Source: Citrus sinensis
Taxonomy: Eukaryota > Streptophyta > Magnoliopsida > Sapindales > Rutaceae
Length of the DNA: 64,000 nucleotides
Assembly: GCF_022201045.2 (NCBI RefSeq)
Contig: NC_068562.1
Span: 4,818,001-4,882,000, forward strand
Reading direction: 5' to 3'
Part shown: piece by piece, positions 10,492-21,380 of the stretch
How positions within the stretch are numbered: position 1 is the first letter of the stretch
Layout: each line of letters starts with the position of its first letter
Notes under the pieces: generated by a model
Databases searched by the model: none
Told to the model about the DNA's origin: nothing
The model's input: only the letters and a program-made list of their open reading frames with translations
Translations under genes and position numbers: made by a program

Positions 10492-11067
10492 TCAATTTCC
10501 AGGTTCTTTTTCATGACCATTGGGGTCAACAGAACTACCCTCAGTTGGAGCATCAGTCTGGGCCGAACGCTCTGCCAAATGCTTTTGTAGTTTCTCTTGA
10601 AGGTCTTCAATCATTGCATTCAGTGTCAGTAACTCCTCTAAGTTAAGCTCATCTACTGGCGTCTCCCACAGGTGACGGCAATAGCTCTGCTGGTTCATCA
10701 TCTTCCTTTTCTGCAGTATCTTCCCACGCTTCTTTTCTGCTTCCAATTGCTCAAGCAGATCATGGTACTCCTTGTTAAGTGCTTGCACAGTGGCCTCATG
10801 GTCAGCCAGAGTGCGTTGATACGAACCAGGATCTGGGTTGCCAGTGCGAGCCAAATTGGTTATGACTGGCTCATCACCAGGATGGGCAAATGAGATGGCC
10901 TTGCCAGCAGGGAAGAAGATGAAAAAAGTGGTCTCAAGAGCACACAAGGTAGTGACTTCACTGAACTTCTTGAAGAGACCAGACCTTCGGATTGGAGGAA
11001 CAACTTGACGAGCATCATTTCCCTGATTCATCTTCATTTGAGTCTTCTTGCGGCCCATGCCCGTCAT
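10492..11067 (-). CDS. Divergent type I (M-alpha, AGL62-like) MADS-box protein
   Basis: A single coding exon of 191 residues from ATG 11067 (MTGMGRKK) or 188 residues from ATG 11058 (MGRKK, the usual MADS start). The N-terminal 60-70 residues follow the MADS pattern: GRKKTQMK, then RRSGLFKKFSEVTTLCALE, then FPAGKAISFAHPGD. The segment that is normally TFSKRR reads VPPIRR, and the beta-strand region is altered (ETTFFIFF), so DNA binding may be weakened. After it comes a coiled-coil region rich in L, E and K (residues 95-170) and an acidic tail. M-alpha proteins act mainly in female gametophyte and endosperm development. A good acceptor (tattcttttgcag) ends at 11070, three bases before ATG 11067, which suggests a leader exon upstream. 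A TATA-like tataaata at 11148-11155 is an alternative. The gene may be functional, relaxed or a recent pseudogene, but no stop or shift interrupts it. Confidence 0.75.
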   Translation of the reverse strand: MTGMGRKKTQMKMNQGNDARQVVPPIRRSGLFKKFSEVTTLCALETTFFIFFPAGKAISFAHPGDEPVITNLARTGNPDPGSYQRTLADHEATVQALNKEYHDLLEQLEAEKKRGKILQKRKMMNQQSYCRHLWETPVDELNLEELLTLNAMIEDLQEKLQKHLAERSAQTDAPTEGSSVDPNGHEKEPGN

Positions 11068-11069
11068 TC

Positions 11070-13405
11070 CTGCAAAAGAATATATACTTGAACAAAGGAA
11101 AGCTTGTATTTCTTGGAGAGAATGGAGAAACTGGGAAAGCACACACCTATTTATAAGTCTTTCATGCCTCAGCTATCTTTGAACCTTAGCAACCCTCCTT
11201 CGCAGGTTGGTCTCCATTACCTTCTATAAACTATTCTATAGTTGTCATGAAATTATGAGAAAATTTTATCATCGGTTAGAAAATAATATGAAAATTGTCT
11301 ATATCCAATTTCCTTAGTTGGCACACTTAACCACAGTTAAGTGTTAGCCTTTTGGAGAAAATAAGTAGTATTCCAGAGTAGGATACCAAAGTAACCTAAA
11401 AAGAAAATGTATGATTAATTTTATTGTTAATCTAGACATTTAGAAATTTCAAACTTTTTCAGCAAAACAGACTATAAACTAGTCACAGTAAAACCATGCT
11501 GACCATCCTAGGAGTTGAACGACATACATGAGCAGAATTCACATATCAACCTTCCACACTCAATTCTTTTGGTCCAAGCAACCATACTTACGATTTTTTC
11601 TAGTATTACCTAGAATGAGCCGAAGCAATCAGTAAGAAAATAAAAACTATTATAAAATAGATAACAATTCTCACCTCTATTAATTGCATAGAATTACGGT
11701 AATGTTCCCAAACTTAATTATGGTAATGTTCCCAAACTTAAATATTTAACCGAAAACCAACGCACTGAGAAATAAGACTAAGGCAGCTTCGTTGGCAATT
11801 GACAATTAAACAACTTTCTTTACTTGGAGAAACTTGTCATCTACAGAAGGGTGGGTGAGCACTGCAGTTTTAGCCAAACAAACACGTGTGTCTATCCATG
11901 TAAAAGATAAAATAAGAAGACATATTTTTAAAATTTTCACAAACAAGCCCACAAGTGGGCACATGTGCGTGTAAGTGTTTTGCAAGAGAACATGCCACCT
12001 TCTTGCTATAACTAATCACTTACAACTAATAAGAATGATACAAACTCAATATTATGGCTAACTGCACAACAATGTGATTCAAAAGTCCAAAAATGTACTC
12101 ATTCTAAGTTGTTGGAAACCTGCACAAGTTGAAACTATTAATTTTAATTTTTCATCAAAGGACACAGAACTATTACGTATTAAAATTCTACCAGACCAAA
12201 GATGAAGAAATCAAATAACTCTCAGCTGTAACTTTTTCTCTACTAAGATAGTCTACTAAACAGTGGAGCCAGTTGGCTCAACTGGTCTTGGGATGGTACA
12301 AGAGCTGTAGCGTGAGCAGGAGACTAGAGGAGGAGTTTTAGTTTTTAGACATGTGATGCTTAAAAAAATAAAAAATAAATAAAAATGAAAGTGTAGTGAT
12401 CTCCATCTATACATTTGAATGATTGAAAGATATGCCTCTTAAACTAACTTTCATAACTTTCTCATGCGCATTGTAATATGCAAACATATAACTGCCATAA
12501 CTAGTACTGCAACCCAAAGCAAATAAACACAACTCAACAAATCATTAGACCTGGGCTATCCTATGAGAGATTTCATTAGTGAATGAGTTACAAACAGAAA
12601 AATGGAATACTTAATGCACCATTCTGATTCCAAATTTCCAATATGCAAGTCTGCTATATCAGCGAAACTTTGTACAAGCAGACAGTAAATGCCAAAACTA
12701 GGTTCCAACGCCAAAGAAAAATTTGGTAAAACATTAGTATTGCTACCACAAGTTTCATCAGCACAAACAAACTTGACTTATTTGTTTAGCACATTCCATA
12801 GGCCAAATGGTACACAATTCTATGATAAAAATAATCATTTGTTATTTATTTATAAAATATCAGATGATCCTATAACACTTTTAAAGTAGATATAAGATAT
12901 CTTCTGTAGTTTGTTCGGCTCACATATCTATCACTTAATGGCCAACAGTTTAATGGTTTCACCCGGTACTACCATGAACTGTAAAATAATAAAGCACCAA
13001 GCAGCTGAAATGTTGTAATGCAACCAATCTCTTATATCATAGTGACAACAAAAGTTATTTTTCTACAAATTGTTATTTCAGATATATTCTGTGGTAATGG
13101 ATGAATCTTTGGACCAATATCGAGCAGCAATTTGTTCGGCTAGAGCCAAAACAGAAGCTACAATCTGGAGTCACACCACTTAGATTCGAATTAAGCTTAA
13201 CCAAAATCAAATTATAAATTCTATATATTTAAAAATGACGGCATTAGCAAACTGTCCCATTCGGCTATATCAATAAATAGTAAAAGCTGACCCAAAAAAA
13301 AGATGATACGAAGAATGGAGGGCAATATAGATAACAAGCACATAATTAAGAAGTAACGTGCGGGAAAATAAAATGATTAGACAAACAGAGATAAGTAACA
13401 CTTAC
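11070..13405 (-). other. Possible leader intron of the MADS gene, otherwise non-coding
   Basis: No coding region is seen in 2.3 kb. The right limit is a consensus donor read on the minus strand (ttta then gtaagtg, 13405-13399) and the left limit is the acceptor before ATG 11067. The interval also contains a SINE-like insert near 12265-12385 and simple AT-rich DNA. Whether it is really one intron cannot be decided from sequence alone. Confidence 0.3.
12265..12390 (+). mobile_element. tRNA-derived SINE-like element
   Basis: The stretch starts with a box A-like sequence (agttggctcaactggt), continues with a degenerate box B-like region around gcaggagactagagg, and ends in an A-rich tail (aaaaaaataaaaaataaata). 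This order is typical of plant SINEs. I found no convincing flanking duplication. Confidence 0.5.
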
Positions 13406-13600
13406 TAAATCAAGCGGTTCTATTCTGTAACACTAAAAGATTGCAAAAACTTGACCAAAATTTCAAGTCATTTCGTTGGGAGAGTATGTGCTCTGAAATG
13501 CAGCAGAGCCAATATCTTAGAATTTGGAGGCAAAGCAGAAGCCAGAAGCAGAGACCCGATTGAGACATGCTTACTTTATCGGGTGCCAAGAGGGCGTTCT
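13406..13600 (-). other. Candidate 5' noncoding exon
   Basis: A stretch of balanced base composition ending in a strong minus-strand donor at 13405. It could be the leader exon of the MADS gene at 10492-11067. Support is only the splice consensus and composition. Confidence 0.25.
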
Positions 13601-16059
13601 CGATAAATACACGGGGCTAGGCCATGATGGGTATGTATAGAAAAAGAGTTGAACGACTGGCACCCCCTGAAGATCCTCTTAAAGCCATTTTGTTCTTTTA
13701 ATTATATTACCCATAATATCAAAAATACCTTCTTCTTTTTCTTTCTTTTTTTGTCCCACGGTATTCAATCTTACATAACGAGTATAAAAAATTGTGAGAA
13801 CAAAGTATCCACTCGCAAAGTCTTCTTTCGAGTTGGACCTGTAGGCACAGTAAAATTCCCAAACGATGAACAAAAAATATTTAAGTTTACGGTCCGCCTC
13901 TCCTGCAATGCTCGTGCAACTACAAAAAAAAATTTCTTTGTTGAATCCTCATATTGAATTTACTAATTTTATCCGTTGATATTGTTATATAACTTATTCT
14001 TAGATAAAAAAATATTGTTATATAACTAATTTTATAGTTGAAAAGAGAGAGAGGATCAAAACTGGTACTAGTAAAATAGGAGAGAGAAAATACAAATGAG
14101 GATAATTCTATTAATATTTATTATTAAACGTAAATATAATAGAGTAGGGGTTTAGTTAGAGTAATGAAGGAGTGTCAATAGTTCAACCCATATAAAAATT
14201 AGCTTAGCGAGGACATTCATTCCAGCCCGCTTCATAGTCTTGGACCGTCAACAGCCCAATTAGTACACACACACTCTTTCTTTAATAAAAATAATTTAAT
14301 GAATTGCTCGCGTACAAAAAAATTTATGCTTTGATGGTTGATTTAAAATTTGAAGATTATTCCCTCTAAATTTCGATATAATTTGATAAATATAAATCAC
14401 TACGAATTAATCTTCTTACGAAATCTTTGTATCTCTCTTATCTTAAAAAACCATGCATCTTTTTAATTAACATAAATCACCCCCATATTTTATTTATTTA
14501 GATAATGTTAATCAATGTAACTCGTAAGATTTTGAGAGGCCAGTACTCTCTCTATATATATATATATTAATGAATTCTCAGTTGTAACGAGGGTCGACGT
14601 GTAGAATGACCTAGAAAAGTCCTTGAACCTAAATGAATGATGAACCTCGTAAAAATCAAACGAAATAGAGACAAAATCGCAATGACCTCATGGTACTAAA
14701 TTAAAGCAATGTGAACATGTTCAAGAACGTTGTTCGCGTGGCGAGACCAGCAAACTCATAACATAAACAAGCATAAATCGTTGTCTTATGTTCTTTTTTC
14801 TTTCTCCAAGCACGTAAGCAGCACTGGTTGATAATGACAGGACCAAATATGGCCGAAGGGACCGAGCCGAAGACAAATGCAAGCATTGATTTGTTGGGTC
14901 GGTGTTGCCGAAGACCAAGGCGGTCTTAGTAAATGCCCTGTTTTGACAAAGACCGTAAACCCACTTGGGTCAAGTCCGGCTGGCCTGGACCGCGTATTTC
15001 AAGGATTTGTTTGCATTATTGTGAGTCACGGAAGAATAATAAATGATTGTTTGCTGATGTTTGAGATTGAACGCTGTGTTTTGTAGCTTTTGGTAACGGA
15101 CAATTAAGGACCACTAAACCTCTTTTTTGTTTAAATCATTGTGAACATCGCCCTAATATTGATTGGCCTGTTCTTTGCTAGTTAATTCCTTTGTTTCTTG
15201 ACACGAGTTTAGCATACAATTTTAATCTCTTTTTTTTTTACATTAAATAAATCCATAATTGAATGTGAATTCTTCATTTAATTGGAGCCACCCATGCTTT
15301 GTTTGTTGTTTGTGATGATACCATATCTAATGAATATAGGGGTTTGTGTGACCATCTCCTCTCTTTTTCTATCTCCATGTGTAACTTGGATTTTTTTTTT
15401 TTCGTTTTATTTGCACTAGGCCTCATTTGTTGTCTCAAAAAAAAAAAAATTATGTTACTTATAGATAATATATAGATAAGATTTTCGGCCATATTTTACT
15501 TATTTCTTGTTACAAATTAATTTGCTACTCGTTTACATTATGAGAAATTTTAAAAATAAATTAAAGATATTATGTCAGTCATGATGTTACGACATACATG
15601 CATTTATTTTAGTACATTTATTTTGAAATATTACAATATAAATGATGATTATATTAAATTTAATTACACATATCATATATAAACATTAATTAATTATATT
15701 ATCTCAAATATATTCTAAAATTTCTTTTCACATAAATGTCTATTCTGGTTTGAGTCAAATTTATATGGCAACCAATTCAACGTCATGAACTCATGATATT
15801 AGTTGTTACCCCACTATTCTCCAACACCAACATCTGGCAATTTTATGCTTCCATATTAGGTCAAACGCTATCGTGTACTTACATCACACGGTCCTCTGTT
15901 TAAAAGCTGAACCATTTCTTAGCAACAAACGAATAATTCAGGAGTGTACGTATGACCAAGAATTAATAAAACTAGATTTACAAATGAAGTCATTATCCTT
16001 TATTGACGTAAAAAGAATAATCTACATTTTAAAAAATGAACCAAAGTAAAATGAATAGC
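13601..16059. other. Intergenic
   Basis: No gene is seen. Frames of 60-100 codons here show no family resemblance. The part from 14580 to 15110 has more G+C than its surroundings but no continuous coding signal; 15210-16050 is AT-rich and includes a poly-A run at 15439. Confidence 0.4.
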
Positions 16060-17190
16060 CTACCTTAATACTGCAAGAGGAAGAGCATGCACGTGCCTCA
16101 ATTGCTTAACGCTGCTCTTTTGATGATCATCATCCCCTTCTTTAGAACATTTTCTTGGATGTTGAGGCTTATTGGACTTCCCTTCTTTAGAATCAAGACC
16201 ATTGAAACTCCCATGGTCTTGTAGATTAAGCGAGTACACGACATCCTCCTTGCTCCATCCCGCACGCAACAACACTAGAGACAATAACCTCACGTGCCGT
16301 TCAACGCTCCCTCTCCCTGTGGAGTCTCCCACCAATTGGACCTCACTAGTCGGATCATCATGGCCGTCCACCACCATCATCATCTCTCTGACCTCCTCTT
16401 CTCTCCACCCTCCATCCCTCAATCTCCAAAAGACCTCGTCCATGCAGCACTCCAACCCCACACGAGTATTCTCACAACCCGCCCTCCACCACCTCCCCCG
16501 CGAGCCACCACGCGCCAGCACTCGCCTCCCTCTCTCCGCCACGTCCGTCCAGAACTCAATCGTCCGCGGCTCTTTGGCCGCCCAAGCAGGCATGTCAAGA
16601 ACGCCACCACCACCGCCAGCTTTCACAAACTCATCGACTTGTTTGAAAAAACCAGCGAGATCAAAACTCAAAACCCTAACCTCTTCAGTATCAATATAAA
16701 AGACGGGATTCCCCGCCATATTCGGCGTGGACGGAACATAACAGTTTCTGTAGATAGGGACGAGAAGCGGAGCCTTGTCTAATAACTTCTTGATCAGAGA
16801 CAGTGCATCATTATTGTTTTGAGGCCTTTGACCCCAGGAAACAGACCAAAAGTTGTTGAGGGATACGTTCTTCGACAAAGACAAGACAGGAAGGTTGACG
16901 AGAATGCGGAGCTGCTGATGAGAGGAGGATAGCCAGTTGGGGAAGGCGGGGCCCGCGGGGAGACCTTCTCGGAGGATGGAGCGGAGGTCCGGAGGGAACG
17001 TGAAGTTGAAGGTGGATTCGATATCGGAGAATTCGGCGTCGTTTAGGCCTGGGAGAATGGGGATGTTGAGAGATTTTAAATGGTCTATAAGATTCTTGGC
17101 GTACGCCGCGTAGGAGAAGCAGACTAGTTTGGTTGTCCTAGGTGGCTTTGCTCTACTAATCATTGTCTCTGTCGTTGTTGTTGCGGCCAT
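16060..17190 (-). CDS. Plant-specific SMI1/KNR4-like (SUKH-fold) protein, intronless
   Basis: One exon of 376 residues. Residues about 35-80 read IPILPGLNDAEFSDIESTF, then FPPDLRSILREG and FPNW, a pattern I associate with SMI1/KNR4 family domains (an acidic residue followed by hydrophobics, then LP-x-D-x-x-x-x-L-x-x-G). The middle region contains WGQRP, APLLVPIYRNCYVPS and NPVFYIDTEEV, which also fit that fold, followed by FWTDVAERGRRVLA and a Gly/Arg/Trp-rich stretch. The C-terminus is charged and low in complexity (SKEGKSNKPQHPRKCSKEG). Intronless plant proteins of this length and layout are annotated only as hypothetical, and no biochemical role is known to me. G+C content is clearly higher than the surrounding DNA, which creates long shadow frames on the other strand. 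ATG 17190 is the first in the frame and is followed by MAATTTTETM. Confidence 0.8.
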   Translation of the reverse strand: MAATTTTETMISRAKPPRTTKLVCFSYAAYAKNLIDHLKSLNIPILPGLNDAEFSDIESTFNFTFPPDLRSILREGLPAGPAFPNWLSSSHQQLRILVNLPVLSLSKNVSLNNFWSVSWGQRPQNNNDALSLIKKLLDKAPLLVPIYRNCYVPSTPNMAGNPVFYIDTEEVRVLSFDLAGFFKQVDEFVKAGGGGGVLDMPAWAAKEPRTIEFWTDVAERGRRVLARGGSRGRWWRAGCENTRVGLECCMDEVFWRLRDGGWREEEVREMMMVVDGHDDPTSEVQLVGDSTGRGSVERHVRLLSLVLLRAGWSKEDVVYSLNLQDHGSFNGLDSKEGKSNKPQHPRKCSKEGDDDHQKSSVKQLRHVHALPLAVLR

Positions 17191-19355
17191 TTTATTATTT
17201 TTACTGTTATTACGTTCAATTGCCTGGCGCCTGGATATAATTAAACTGAAGAAGGAGTGGAGTTAAGCATATGAAGAAGAGAAAAGAGGGATAATGGCAT
17301 ATTGATCGCAATCTGTTGAGATCCGTATGAGGTTGAGACACTAATGGAGAGGGAGAGTCGGTCTTTGACTAAGTCGGAGTCTCGTGGAGGGGCAGGCTGG
17401 GATGGGATTTCTAACTTAAAAGAAGACAAATTAAATTGTGCATGTATCATTTTTGTATTTTTTAGATTTTATCGCTGGATTCTTGACACGAGTATTTTTA
17501 AGCTAATTACGTAAGTATCCTAACTACACGGAGAGTATTTTAGACTCAATTTAGATGCTAAAGTACAGCTTTTTTTCCCGTCCGATATAATTAAAGCCCA
17601 ATTACAATGATGAACTAGCTTGATACAATAATAAACTCTCGTAACCACTAAAGAAATTCGAACCTTTTACTCTAGAACTAAGTGGGATAATGTGTCAATT
17701 AATCCAATCAAAAGATAGAATATTATTTTTTATTATAAGGTAAAATATACCTTCAAAAGGAATGATAAAAATTTAAGATAAAAGGATCAATAAACACTCA
17801 TTTTTACAAATTTAAGCAATAAACTTCGCCATGTCAAACACATAATTTTCATATAATTCATCAATTACCAAATTCGTTTCGCTCAATGCTCCTCTTCTAG
17901 TGACTGGACACCAAAGACCTTGAAAGGGTGCCAAGACTTAAAGAAATTCTACAATACCTCTGAGGTACCATGCCAACTACGTGAGAAGTAAATAATGTTA
18001 TGGTATGCGTACATTTACTTTGAAGAATCATTTTACAATTGGTGGTTATATAAAAGTCAAATACACACATTATCCGTACATTAGTTGATTGTACTACCTC
18101 TTATATCTTGCAGAACTTCTCGAATAATTGACTATACAACTGGTAAATAATATGAGACCTCCCTCCAAGAATTGACTATACAACTGGTAAAGAATATGGG
18201 TCCTCCCTATCAATTAGCGAGGCCTCACATAGTAGGATTTTTTCGTTCTGAACTAAGAAAAGACAGTTATAACATCACTTTGAGTTCTACCCACCTCACT
18301 TAGTCAGGCGTAATAGAAGTCATGCGCTCATACTTGCACCACCAGTAGTGGATCAAAGACTATCCGAGGTTAAACAAAAAAAAATTACTTTAAAGTGAGT
18401 ATAAAAATTTATATAAGTAGAAAAAAAGTGCATCAAATAAGGGGAGACACGAAGAACCGTAGCCTATAAATACAACTCTAAACAAAAATAATTATATAAA
18501 AAAAGAAAATAAAAAGTAATTCAAATGTAAAAACGATATTTTTTAATTATGGAATATGGCATAACAACCTATAACCACATGAAATTATATAATGATTATA
18601 AATCAATTAAAAATTTCAAATTAAAATAATTAAATATATATAATTACAATCAATTAAAAATTATTAATAAAATTTTTACGTTTGAAGTACGGTACATAAT
18701 AACGTGACAAACGGACTTTGCCCCTCCTGCTCGTTAAACTTGCACAGTTAGTGAGATACGAACTTTCTATCACAGCTTCACATGTACATCAAATTATCGA
18801 ATCAAGTGTCGTTACGACGTACGTGCAATTTCTGTTTATCATCGAATCAAATGTGCGTATCATATTTTAAGGTATCGTAAATTGTTTATGTATAACGTGA
18901 CGCGCTTTCTAGTTAATAATAGCACCCCCCCCCATTCCATACCTTCGTGACGGTGTGAGTCATAATCCACAGGCTTCTAGATTGTTGGACTTTTCAGGTA
19001 CAAATCAATTTTTGGGGGACGCCATTTGTCATGAATTGCGGTCTTTATTAATCTTTTAGAATATGACTGACACTACCCCCGCGAGTGGACCCACTTTGGT
19101 CCGTAACAACCTAATTATTTATTTCTCAGTTTACTTTCGGCATACCGTTTGATTTAAAACAAATTGAGTTGGTAGCAATATTTTCTATTTTCATCCGAAC
19201 AACGTGACCGGCGTCAATATTTAGCAACAAACTTTTGATTATATGGCCATCAGGACGTGGTACATTCCTGGCCTATTCTTTTATGCAAATCAAATCGGGG
19301 TCGGTGAAAATAAATTCACCATTCAATTTTCATAACATTTATTTTTTTATTATTC
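17191..19355. other. Intergenic
   Basis: No gene is seen. The region holds a 44-bp tandem duplication near 18126-18213, AT-rich stretches at 18380-18680 and a C-run at 18926. A phrase resembling a box B (ggttcgaattt, minus strand, near 17655) hints at an old SINE between 17570 and 17720, without a visible tail or duplication. Confidence 0.35.
18126..18213. repeat. 44-bp tandem duplication
   Basis: The phrase attgactatacaactggtaa occurs twice at a 44-bp offset, with the intervening text similar (aatatgagacctccct against aatatgggtcctccct). Confidence 0.8.
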
Positions 19356-19367
19356 AAAAGATAGTAG

Positions 19368-19592
19368 AATCAAAGTTGGTTGGTGTGAGTGGTTCGGCAC
19401 TCACATCTCTTAAGAGAGATTAGGGATTTAAGCTTCACTTTGGTATGGAATCACCACCTTGGCTAGCACTTTACTCCTTACGGACCGACCCGGTGCGAGC
19501 GGAAATTAGTCTGAATTGTAGTACAGACTTAAAAATACCTCCCATAATTAGAGTCCACTCAGGATCACCTCGTGGTTCAAACTAAAAAAAAA
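19368..19592 (+). mobile_element. SINE with intact target-site duplication
   Basis: A 225-bp element flanked by the perfect 12-bp direct repeat aaaagatagtag at 19356-19367 and 19593-19604. It starts near a box A-like segment (gtgagtggttcggcactcac) and ends in a run of A. Poly-A tail, tRNA-like head and a 12-bp duplication identify a retrotransposed SINE on the plus strand. No coding capacity. Confidence 0.8.
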
Positions 19593-19604
19593 AAAAGATA
19601 GTAG

Positions 19605-21380
19605 CGTGCAAAGTTCAAATTATTATTTTTCCTTATCTCTTTCAAATTTGATTTGTGAGTGGTTAATAAAAAAAATATTTAAAAATATCTCGAATAAATT
19701 TTATGACATGGTAAAATAAAACATAAATATGTTAAACAATTCGATAATAAGATCTCAACATTAATTTCTAGCCAACGTACGTAATATTGCACGTTATTTA
19801 CAAATATCATCATAATATAGCTAGGTGTACGTAATTCTAATGAATCCATATAAGGTAACATATCTCGACGGGAAATATAGTAATTTCTGCCATAGGACAT
19901 TGTTATATCGAGCTGCAAAGACTCGAGGAAAAGTTCCATTTTGTTGCTCTGCCAGTCATGTTGCTCTAAATTCTAATGTGGTACAATAATTTCCCAAGGT
20001 GACAGCGTTCATTTAGTGGAGACAGGAAGTTGAGACTCCAAATACAGTTTAAGCTTTATTGTATAATTACTCTGCCAAATCTTGTTACCATAGATGGCAT
20101 TTTCCCATCTTTTTCTATGCTACCTAAGTAAAACTTAACTTTAATGCATGCCCAGAACTTCAATGCATGAAAGCTGGAAAATGAAAAGAAACAACTTGTC
20201 ATGCTCTTCTATTTATTAGATTTGACTTAATACTAATGTCAGGACTTATCTAAAGAAAGCTTATATGATCTTTAAGTTTGAAAATGATCAAAATCTCAGT
20301 GTTGTTTGTCAAACTAATCAATATATATATATGTATGTATGTATGTATATAATTTAACAATTCTGTACCTTATGAATTTTTATCAATTAAGATGTGTTTT
20401 ACCATTGTAGAAGTAAAATAGTAAAACATATAAGAATACTTGAAACTTAATGGTCTTGTAATTGGTTGGTAGTTCACTCCATCTTGATCTCTCATGAATC
20501 CACATGGCTTTAAAACTAGATTTTCATGCTTATTAGGCTTGATTTAGTAATAGCAAAAGACGAAAAAAAAATAATAATCAAAGTTAATAATCTTTATTAA
20601 AGCAGAAGGGTTTTGATGAGCTTGAAACATGATGACAGAGGAAATAACTAATTTATTGGTTTCTAATGAATTCACATGACTTTAAAATTAGATTTGAGGG
20701 CCATTAGACTCGAATTCGATTAATATTGATTGTTGAGTCTTTAACTAATAGTTTCAGTTTTGGATTAATGTTAAAGCATTCGGAGGAGGCACACGCTTCA
20801 TAGTTAAAACTTTTGGGTCCAGTCTAGCACTAAATTGCTCATCCAATTCCCCTCATTTTTTCAAAAAAGTTTAATTGGGTCATTGCAGATGATAAAATAT
20901 AAACGCATCATTGAATCCTACTTCAAAAATGTTATTCGAGATTGTCTTCTCTACGTTTCTCACATTTTTTGTCGAATTGTTTTCGTGCGTGCATTGGCTA
21001 TACGATCAATAACTCTTTCTGCTTTAAATTTATCTGATGTAGTATGTATTATTCTTGTATCTGATTCGCTTGTCCAGTTATGCTGTACACTCAGTATGGG
21101 ACATATATTTGGACATATAAACTTCAAGTTGACAGGCCTTGTATCTTCAAAAATTAACACCCGATGTTAATCCTGCATCTCTGCAAAATTTTGGACTAAC
21201 CTCTCTTTATAGGTACATATAGAGGGGAATCCAAATACGCAGAATCATACATCATCATCACTACATATAATCTCATCCAAGATAAATCTGAATGCAAAAT
21301 GATAGGCAAGGATTCTAATGCTATTACCAGTTATCACTCAGTGCTATGCCACCAATACTTGTTGGCATTCAAGTCAGATA
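19605..21380. other. Intergenic
   Basis: No gene is seen. A short atgt microsatellite lies at 20327-20348. Open frames at 20835-21170 on both strands have no family resemblance. The part close to 21380 is probably 3' untranslated region of the AT-hook gene. Confidence 0.4.

Noticed and set aside
11148..11155. TATA-like box (tataaata, minus strand) just above the MADS frame
   Set aside because: It may be chance in AT-rich DNA, since a good splice acceptor lies between it and the start codon; kept only as an alternative.
16172..16782. Plus-strand frames of 162-175 codons opposite the SMI1/KNR4-like gene
   Set aside because: Shadow frames of a G+C-rich coding exon; proline/serine-rich translations without family resemblance.
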